Shown: one piece after another, positions 6,535 through 8,644 of the stretch
Numbering within the stretch: position 1 is the first letter of the stretch
Layout: every line of letters begins with the position of its first letter
Assembly (NCBI GenBank): GCA_022827165.1
Contig: JAJDTN010000419.1
Location: 1 to 8,644, forward strand
From: Candidatus Latescibacterota bacterium
Lineage (GTDB): Bacteria; Latescibacterota; UBA2968; UBA8231
Length of the DNA: 8,644 bases
Direction: 5' to 3'
Made by a program: the position numbers and the translations under genes
The notes under the pieces: generated by a model
The model's database searches: none
What the model saw: the letters and a program-made list of their open reading frames with translations, nothing else
What the model was told of the DNA's origin: nothing

Positions 6535-7722
6535 TCACGGCGACAAGTGGGTCACCGGGGCGAACCGGCCCCCGCGGATCATGGTCAGGAAGACCCTGTC
6601 GGACCCCTGGTTGTCCCCCGGTCCGTACTCGACCCGGAAGCCCCCGAGGTCGATGGGGCCGGCCTCCTCCAGAACGCGGAGGAAGGCCTCGCGGGTGGGC
6701 GGGACCGGTCCGCCGTCGCCGGAGGCGGTGGCGGCGCGCAGGGCATCGACCACCAGGCGCCCGGCGAGATACCCCTCCAGGGAGACGAACCCCGGTTGGG
6801 CCGCCGCTTCCACCGCCTTCAGGGCGGCGTGATAGCGGACCACCACCGGGATCCCGGTGTCCCGGGGGAAGGGCACCACCTGGGTCACCACGACGCCGTC
6901 GCCGTGGCGGCCCAGCTCCTGCAGCAGGGCGTTGCTGCCGACGAAGGAGATGTTCACGAAGACGGCGCCCAGGCCGATCTTCCGCGCCCACTTGATGAAG
7001 TGGGCCGCCGGACGGTAGGCGCCAATGATGATGACCGCCTCCGGGTCGCTGTCCTGAAGGCCGAGGAGGGCCCGCTTCACGGCCACCGTGTTGCGCATGT
7101 AGGTGACCTCGCCCACCAGCTCCATGCCGCGCCGGCCGAGGGCCTGGCGGACCCCCGTCAGGCCGGCCATGCCGTAGCTGTCGTCCTGGTAGAGGATGGC
7201 GATGCGGCGGAAGCCCAGGTCCTCGGTGAGCCGCGCCACCATCTCTTCCGTCTCCTGGAAGTACGAGGCGCGCACGTTCACCACGTAGCGCTGGTCGTCC
7301 CCCCGGAGCAGCTCGGCGCCGGTGAAGGGTCCGATGTAGGGGACCGAGGCGCCGCTGGCGATCGGCTCGGCGGCGTTGGAAGTGGGTGTGCCGACGGCGC
7401 CGATGAGGCCGAAGACGCCGCGGGCGATGAGCTCCCGGGTGTTGGCGACGGCGGCTTCGGGCTCGTAACCGTCGTCCCGCACCAGGAGCTTCAACTGGCG
7501 GCCGTCGATGCCGCCGGACCGGTTGGCCTCCTCGAAGGCGGCGCGGATGCCGAGGTTCATGTTGCGGCCCAGCTCGGCGGCCGGGCCGCTCAGCGCCGCC
7601 GACTGGCCGAAGAGGATGGAGTCGGCATGGACCCCGTCGCCGCCGCCCTGCGCCCCCTGCCCGACCGCCGCCGCCGGGGCCAGCCCGAACGCCGCGGCGG
7701 CGAGGAGGGCCAGCCGGGTCAT
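6535..7722 (-). CDS. Periplasmic LivJ-like substrate-binding protein (Peripla_BP_6), probable sensory co-receptor
   Basis: The 395-residue product is a type I periplasmic binding protein of the branched-chain amino acid/amide class (LivJ/LivK-like). It has a Sec signal peptide (MTRLALLAAAAFGLAPAAA, cleavage near residue 19-21) with no lipobox Cys, so it should be soluble in the periplasm. Family landmarks are ILFGQSAALSGPAAELGRNM (36-55), the GI-GRQLKLLVRDDGYEPE segment (71-89), FGLIGAVGTPTS (104-115) and YIGPFTGAELLR (129-140). ILYQDDSYG (176-184) and a second lobe to the C-terminus follow. ATG 7722 is preferred over GTG 7734 because the GGGAGG ribosome binding site directly abuts that GTG. 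It starts 1 base after the phosphatase gene's stop and ends 5 bases before the kinase. No ABC permease or ATPase accompanies it, so delivery to the kinase sensor is more likely than transport. The ligand is unknown; the downstream uptake genes make a nucleobase or nucleoside worth considering. Confidence 0.9.
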   Translation of the reverse strand: MTRLALLAAAAFGLAPAAAVGQGAQGGGDGVHADSILFGQSAALSGPAAELGRNMNLGIRAAFEEANRSGGIDGRQLKLLVRDDGYEPEAAVANTRELIARGVFGLIGAVGTPTSNAAEPIASGASVPYIGPFTGAELLRGDDQRYVVNVRASYFQETEEMVARLTEDLGFRRIAILYQDDSYGMAGLTGVRQALGRRGMELVGEVTYMRNTVAVKRALLGLQDSDPEAVIIIGAYRPAAHFIKWARKIGLGAVFVNISFVGSNALLQELGRHGDGVVVTQVVPFPRDTGIPVVVRYHAALKAVEAAAQPGFVSLEGYLAGRLVVDALRAATASGDGGPVPPTREAFLRVLEEAGPIDLGGFRVEYGPGDNQGSDRVFLTMIRGGRFAPVTHLSP

Positions 7723-7723
7723 C

Positions 7724-8644
7724 TCAGGAGCCACCTCCCAGGTAGCGGAGGGTCATGCAGGTGATGTCGTCGGACTGGGGGGCCTCGCCGGCGTGGGCGT
7801 GCACGGCCTCCACCATCCGCTGACTGAAGTCGGCGGCGCTCGATCCGGCGGCTTCCGCCAGGACCCGGGTCAGCCTCTCGTCGCCGAACTCCTCGCCGTT
7901 CTCGTCCATCGCCTCGTTGACGCCGTCGGTGTAGAAGAACAGCGCGTCTCCCGGCTCGAGGTCGAGGTTGCCGCCGGGAAAGTCGAACTCCGGAAGCACG
8001 CCGAGGACGAGACCCGGGGGGCAGTCGATCTGCCGGACCTGGCCGGAGGGCTTGACCACGTACGGCAGATTGTGCCCCGCATTGGCGTATTCCACGTGCC
8101 CCGTCTCCGGGTTGAAGCTGGTATAGAAGACGGTGACGAACATCGACTCCTCGTTCGACTCGGTGAGGAGCTGGTTCACCTCGGTGAGACAGGCCCCCGG
8201 GTCGCCCTCCCCGATGGCGGTGCCCTTCATCAGGGTCCGGCTCACCATCATGAAGAGGGCCGCCGGCACCCCCTTTCCGGATACGTCGGCCACCACGATA
8301 CCCAGGCGCTCATCCTCGAGCCGGAAGAAGTCGTAGAAGTCGCCGCCCACCTCGCGCGCCGGAATCATGGAGGCGTGAAGCTCGAAACGGGGATCCCTGG
8401 GAAAATCGGTGGGCAGGATGGACTCCTGCATCTGCGCCGCCACCCCGAGTTCCTGGCGCAGGGCCACCAGCTCGTCCCGGGACCGCAGCGCCTCTCGCAT
8501 GATCACCAGGTGCTCGAGGGTCTTGTCGATCGTCGCCTCGAGATCCTCGAAGTCGATCGGCTTGGTGACGAAGTCGAAAGCGCCCCGGTTCATGGCGGTG
8601 CGGATGTTCTTCATGTCCCCGTAGGCCGTGACCATCACGGCGCG
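7724..8644 (-). CDS. Response regulator with PP2C/SpoIIE-type serine/threonine phosphatase output (RsbU-like), 5' end missing
   Basis: The visible 306 residues hold the C-terminal half of a receiver domain, a coiled-coil linker and a complete PP2C-type phosphatase domain. The receiver part shows MVTAYGD (4-10) with the conserved Thr6, and FVTKPIDF (25-32) with the conserved Lys28. The phosphorylated Asp lies outside the window. The linker (about 36-75) ends in QMQESILP, usual before SpoIIE-type domains. Metal-binding acidic sites are EVGGDFYDFF (D102), VVADVSGKGVPAALFM (D120), FYTDGVNEA (D240) and QSDDIT (D292/D293). Relatives (RsbU, RssB-type and HsbR-like regulators) dephosphorylate STAS-domain anti-sigma antagonists and so control partner switching. 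The histidine kinase two genes downstream is the likely phosphodonor. No STAS protein or sigma factor is visible in this window, so the phosphatase target is unknown. Confidence 0.93.
   Translation of the reverse strand, partial: RAVMVTAYGDMKNIRTAMNRGAFDFVTKPIDFEDLEATIDKTLEHLVIMREALRSRDELVALRQELGVAAQMQESILPTDFPRDPRFELHASMIPAREVGGDFYDFFRLEDERLGIVVADVSGKGVPAALFMMVSRTLMKGTAIGEGDPGACLTEVNQLLTESNEESMFVTVFYTSFNPETGHVEYANAGHNLPYVVKPSGQVRQIDCPPGLVLGVLPEFDFPGGNLDLEPGDALFFYTDGVNEAMDENGEEFGDERLTRVLAEAAGSSAADFSQRMVEAVHAHAGEAPQSDDITCMTLRYLGGGS
7734..7739 (-). promoter_or_regulatory. Ribosome binding site of the substrate-binding protein gene
   Basis: GGGAGG lies inside the end of the phosphatase coding region, 11 bases before ATG 7722. 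GTG 7734 begins within the site's last base and so cannot be served by it. That supports the ATG, which sits 1 base past the TGA of the phosphatase gene. Confidence 0.5.

Noticed and set aside
6530..6991. Extension of the kinase frame upstream by about 150 residues
   Set aside because: It overlaps the binding-protein gene and gives an Arg/Gly/Pro-rich sequence. The real kinase start lies just after that gene's stop.
6535..7722. Binding protein as part of an ABC amino-acid importer
   Set aside because: No permease or ATPase genes flank it within the window, and both neighbours are signalling genes with near-overlapping junctions. The possibility of unlinked transporter genes remains.
461..7764. 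Very long open frames on the plus strand, including ones spanning about 1593-4568 and 4274-6832
   Set aside because: They lie opposite well-recognised minus-strand genes and give His/Arg/Gly/Gln-rich, low-complexity proteins with no family resemblance. This is the expected antisense effect of high-GC codon use.

Overview
The window is GC-rich and gene-dense, and every gene I can support reads on the minus strand. The outer-membrane channel gene shows a Gram-negative bacterium. Base composition and gene families would suit a high-GC proteobacterium, but that placement is inference. I saw no RNA genes, CRISPR arrays, insertion sequences or origins. The largest gap between genes is 106 bases.

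In transcription order (right to left), the first block is a signalling set. It holds a response regulator fused to a PP2C/SpoIIE-type phosphatase (7724-8644, start outside the window), a periplasmic LivJ-like substrate-binding protein (6535-7722) and a large two-transmembrane hybrid-free histidine kinase (4280-6529). The junctions are 1 and 5 bases, and no ABC permease or ATPase is present. The binding protein therefore looks like a sensory co-receptor for the kinase rather than part of a transporter.

The second block, 35 bases downstream, is an uptake pair: a Tsx-like outer-membrane nucleoside channel (3474-4244) and an NCS2 purine/pyrimidine permease (1722-3461). The permease carries an extra C-terminal domain that resembles a degenerate RsbW-type GHKL fold. 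It has no ATG/GTG/TTG start ahead of its conserved N-terminus, and a CTG start behind a good ribosome binding site is the best fit.

The third block, after the 106-base gap, is an MpaB/Lcp-family (DUF2236) oxygenase (431-1615) followed 3 bases later by an MMPL/RND-type exporter cut by the window edge (1-427).

The simplest reading is a co-transcribed sense-and-import locus. A periplasmic ligand is detected by binding protein plus kinase, the signal passes to a phosphatase-type output, and nucleoside or nucleobase uptake genes follow. The oxygenase/exporter pair may belong to the same transcript or to a second unit. The most unusual features are the phosphatase output beside a permease with an RsbW-like tail, and that permease's non-canonical start.
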